DNA of 5,686 nt, taken from positions 1 to 5,686 of the forward strand of contig VMEE01000059.1 of the NCBI GenBank assembly GCA_009910795.1. Reading direction: 5' to 3'. Within the stretch, counting starts at the first letter, position 1, and each line of letters begins with the position of its first letter. Both the position numbers and the translations under genes were made by a program. Positions 5,199 to 5,686 of the stretch are shown here, piece after piece. A model generated the notes under the pieces. The model ran no database searches. It worked only from the letters and a program-made list of their open reading frames with translations, and had not been told where the DNA came from. Origin of the DNA: Dehalobacter sp. CP (lineage in GTDB: Bacteria; Bacillota_B; Desulfitobacteriia; Desulfitobacteriales; Syntrophobotulaceae).

Positions 5199-5236
5199 TC
5201 CTATGAGAGTTTTCGTACCTTTGTTGGAATAACCCC
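5199..5236 (-). repeat. Right 38-bp Tn3-type terminal inverted repeat
   Basis: Its reverse complement reads GGGGTTATTCC... with GAAAAC at position 23, 37/38 identical to the left end at 4209-4246. The single difference is at the innermost base. The outer end abuts the transposase remnant. Confidence 0.88.
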
Positions 5237-5237
5237 A

Positions 5238-5456
5238 ATATTCCATAATGTATATTCAATAACCCGGATATTACACGAACTCGCCGAAGAGGGTTTTGAT
5301 GTTGATGTCGAGGCTGCTGCCATGTTGAGTCCTTATATAACAGGCCATATAAACAGATTTGGAAAATATACGCTCAATCTCGACAGAGGGATTCCGTCAC
5401 CAGACTATAATATGACAATCAGATCGAATGGCTTACCTCAAAACATTGCGTATTAA
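5238..5456 (+). pseudogene. tnpA: C-terminal remnant of a Tn3-family transposase (TnpA)
   Basis: The frame from 5238 encodes about 72 residues: HNVYSITRILHELAEEGFDVDVEAAAMLSPYITGHINRFGKYTLNLDRGIPSPDYN and a short tail. This matches the end of Tn3-family DDE transposases, where a 'yN...m..vl..L..eG..v..e.la.LSPy...HInrfG.Y.ldl' pattern closes the protein. The catalytic DDE part, some 900 residues in intact proteins, is missing, so the fragment cannot transpose anything. The frame stays open upstream through the right repeat into the end of tnpR (ATG 5169 is a possible start), giving a chance fusion. A different 38-bp Tn3-type end begins 14 bases after the stop, the expected place for the end of the original transposon. 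The family call is firm; which transposon is unknown. Confidence 0.8.
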
Positions 5457-5470
5457 CAACATGTTGCAAC

Positions 5471-5508
5471 CAAATGGCCCGTTTTCCCCCGAATCGTTGC
5501 CATACCCC
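5471..5508 (-). repeat. Second, distinct 38-bp Tn3-type transposon end
   Basis: The reverse complement begins GGGGTATGGCAACG and has GAAAAC exactly at position 23, as in Tn3 and in the repeats at 4209 and 5199. The other positions differ from those repeats. It follows the transposase remnant by 14 bases, so it is probably the right end of the larger, older transposon. No matching left end is visible in this window. Confidence 0.6.
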
Positions 5509-5591
5509 TTTTAGGTTCGACTTGCTTTTCATAGAAAAGATTGATGGTGGTGTATATTTTCTTGTGTAAATTCTTTTGAGGTGGCAATTAA

Positions 5592-5657
5592 GGATGTACC
5601 TCCTGTAAAATAAGTGATCTACCATAATCACAGATATTTAAAAAGGAGGAACATCCG
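5592..5657 (+). promoter_or_regulatory. Long hairpin sequestering the ribosome binding site of the last gene
   Basis: GGATGTACCTCCT (5592-5604) pairs with AGGAGGAACATCC (5645-5657) at 12 of 13 positions. An inner stem GTGAT/ATCAC (5614-5618 with 5627-5631) lies in the loop. The right arm contains AGGAGG, the Shine-Dalgarno of the gene starting at 5659. Read-through RNA entering from upstream could fold so that this site is hidden, a known way insertion sequences limit transposase expression. Alternatively it is a protein-binding palindrome. Confidence 0.5.
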
Positions 5658-5658
5658 A

Positions 5659-5686
5659 TGGAACTGAAAGTGAGTGTATCAGAAGC
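5659..5686 (+). CDS. Start of a gene, possibly IS256-family transposase (partial)
   Basis: ATG 5659 is preceded by AAGGAGG (5644-5650) with 8-base spacing, an excellent start signal. Only MELKVSVSE and part of the next codon are inside the window. The sequence resembles, from memory, the N-terminus of some IS256-family transposases, but nine residues cannot prove it. The reality of the start is much more certain than the function. Confidence 0.5.

Larger units (their letters stand above)
4209..5236 (+). mobile_element. Tn3-derived mini-element carrying only a resolvase
   Basis: A 1028-bp segment is bounded by inverted 38-bp ends starting GGGG. The ends agree with the Tn3 terminal repeat in length and in having GAAAAC at position 23. 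Inside are a candidate res site and a full-length resolvase gene, but no transposase. Transposition would need a Tn3-family TnpA acting in trans, as for TIME/MITE-type Tn3 derivatives. The 5-base flanks (ATGTT on the left, AATAT on the right) do not match, so no target duplication remains. The element separates the 5' part of a recombinase gene from the 3' part of a tnpA gene, which implies a deletion at this site rather than a simple insertion. Confidence 0.75.
5542..5686 (+). mobile_element. Possible left end of an IS256-like insertion sequence (partial)
   Basis: TTGTGTAAATTC near 5560-5572 resembles the inner part of IS256-family terminal repeats (TTGTGTAAA, from memory). A gene beginning MELKVSVSE starts about 90 bases further on, as in that family. 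Both clues are short, and the left boundary is a guess. Confidence 0.3.

Noticed and set aside
5228..5272. AATAACCC..ATATT direct repeat across the right element end
   Set aside because: The two copies are 30 bases apart with one inside the inverted repeat; it is too short and imperfect to be a target duplication, likely chance.
5525..5539. CTTTTC-ATA-GAAAAG hairpin as terminator
   Set aside because: A perfect but short, AT-rich 6-bp stem with no T tail after it.

Overview
The left 2.4 kb carries a chromosomal type IV pilus/type II secretion pseudopilin operon. The right 2.6 kb is a pile-up of mobile DNA. The prepilin genes imply a Gram-negative, or at least diderm-like, bacterium of moderate GC. 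A deltaproteobacterial, Nitrospirota or anammox-type lineage is my guess, but no gene here fixes the taxon.

Region 1 (1-2428, minus strand): five tightly packed genes for pilin-like proteins. In transcription order they are two tandem GspH/MshC-like minor pseudopilins, an MshD-like, an MshO-like and an MshP/PilX-like protein that runs off the left edge. Gaps are 2-14 bases, so this is one operon. The order resembles mshC-mshD-mshO-mshP of MSHA pilus loci. Two of the proteins have unusual prepilin motifs (Ser in place of Gly at -1; Asp in place of Glu at +5).

Region 2 (2429-3151): mostly intergenic. It holds one small minus-strand hypothetical gene (2626-2910), an imperfect hairpin downstream of that gene, and a good sigma70 promoter at 3088-3115. 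An inverted repeat overlaps the -10 box of this promoter.

Region 3 (3152-4244, plus): a three-gene overlapping operon. It encodes a Phd/YefM antitoxin, a PIN-domain toxin and a serine recombinase, joined by GTGA and ATGA start/stop overlaps. The recombinase is cut off after about 121 residues by the end of a transposon.

Region 4 (4209-5236): a compact element of about 1.03 kb bounded by 38-bp Tn3-type terminal inverted repeats (37/38 identical). It contains a complete resolvase gene with a strong ribosome binding site, a candidate res site upstream of it and a possible 39-codon ORF. It has no transposase, so it looks like a non-autonomous Tn3-derived element mobilised in trans.

Region 5 (5238-5508): the last 72 codons of a Tn3-family transposase, followed by a different 38-bp Tn3-type end. 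The truncated recombinase on the left and the transposase tail on the right may be the two surviving ends of one older Tn3-family transposon with a toxin-antitoxin module. In that reading the small element sits at the deletion junction, which fits the lack of matching 5-bp flanks.

Region 6 (5509-5686): the start of another gene, MELKVSVSE..., whose ribosome binding site lies in one arm of a 13-bp inverted repeat. The gene is probably the transposase of a further insertion sequence, tentatively IS256-like.
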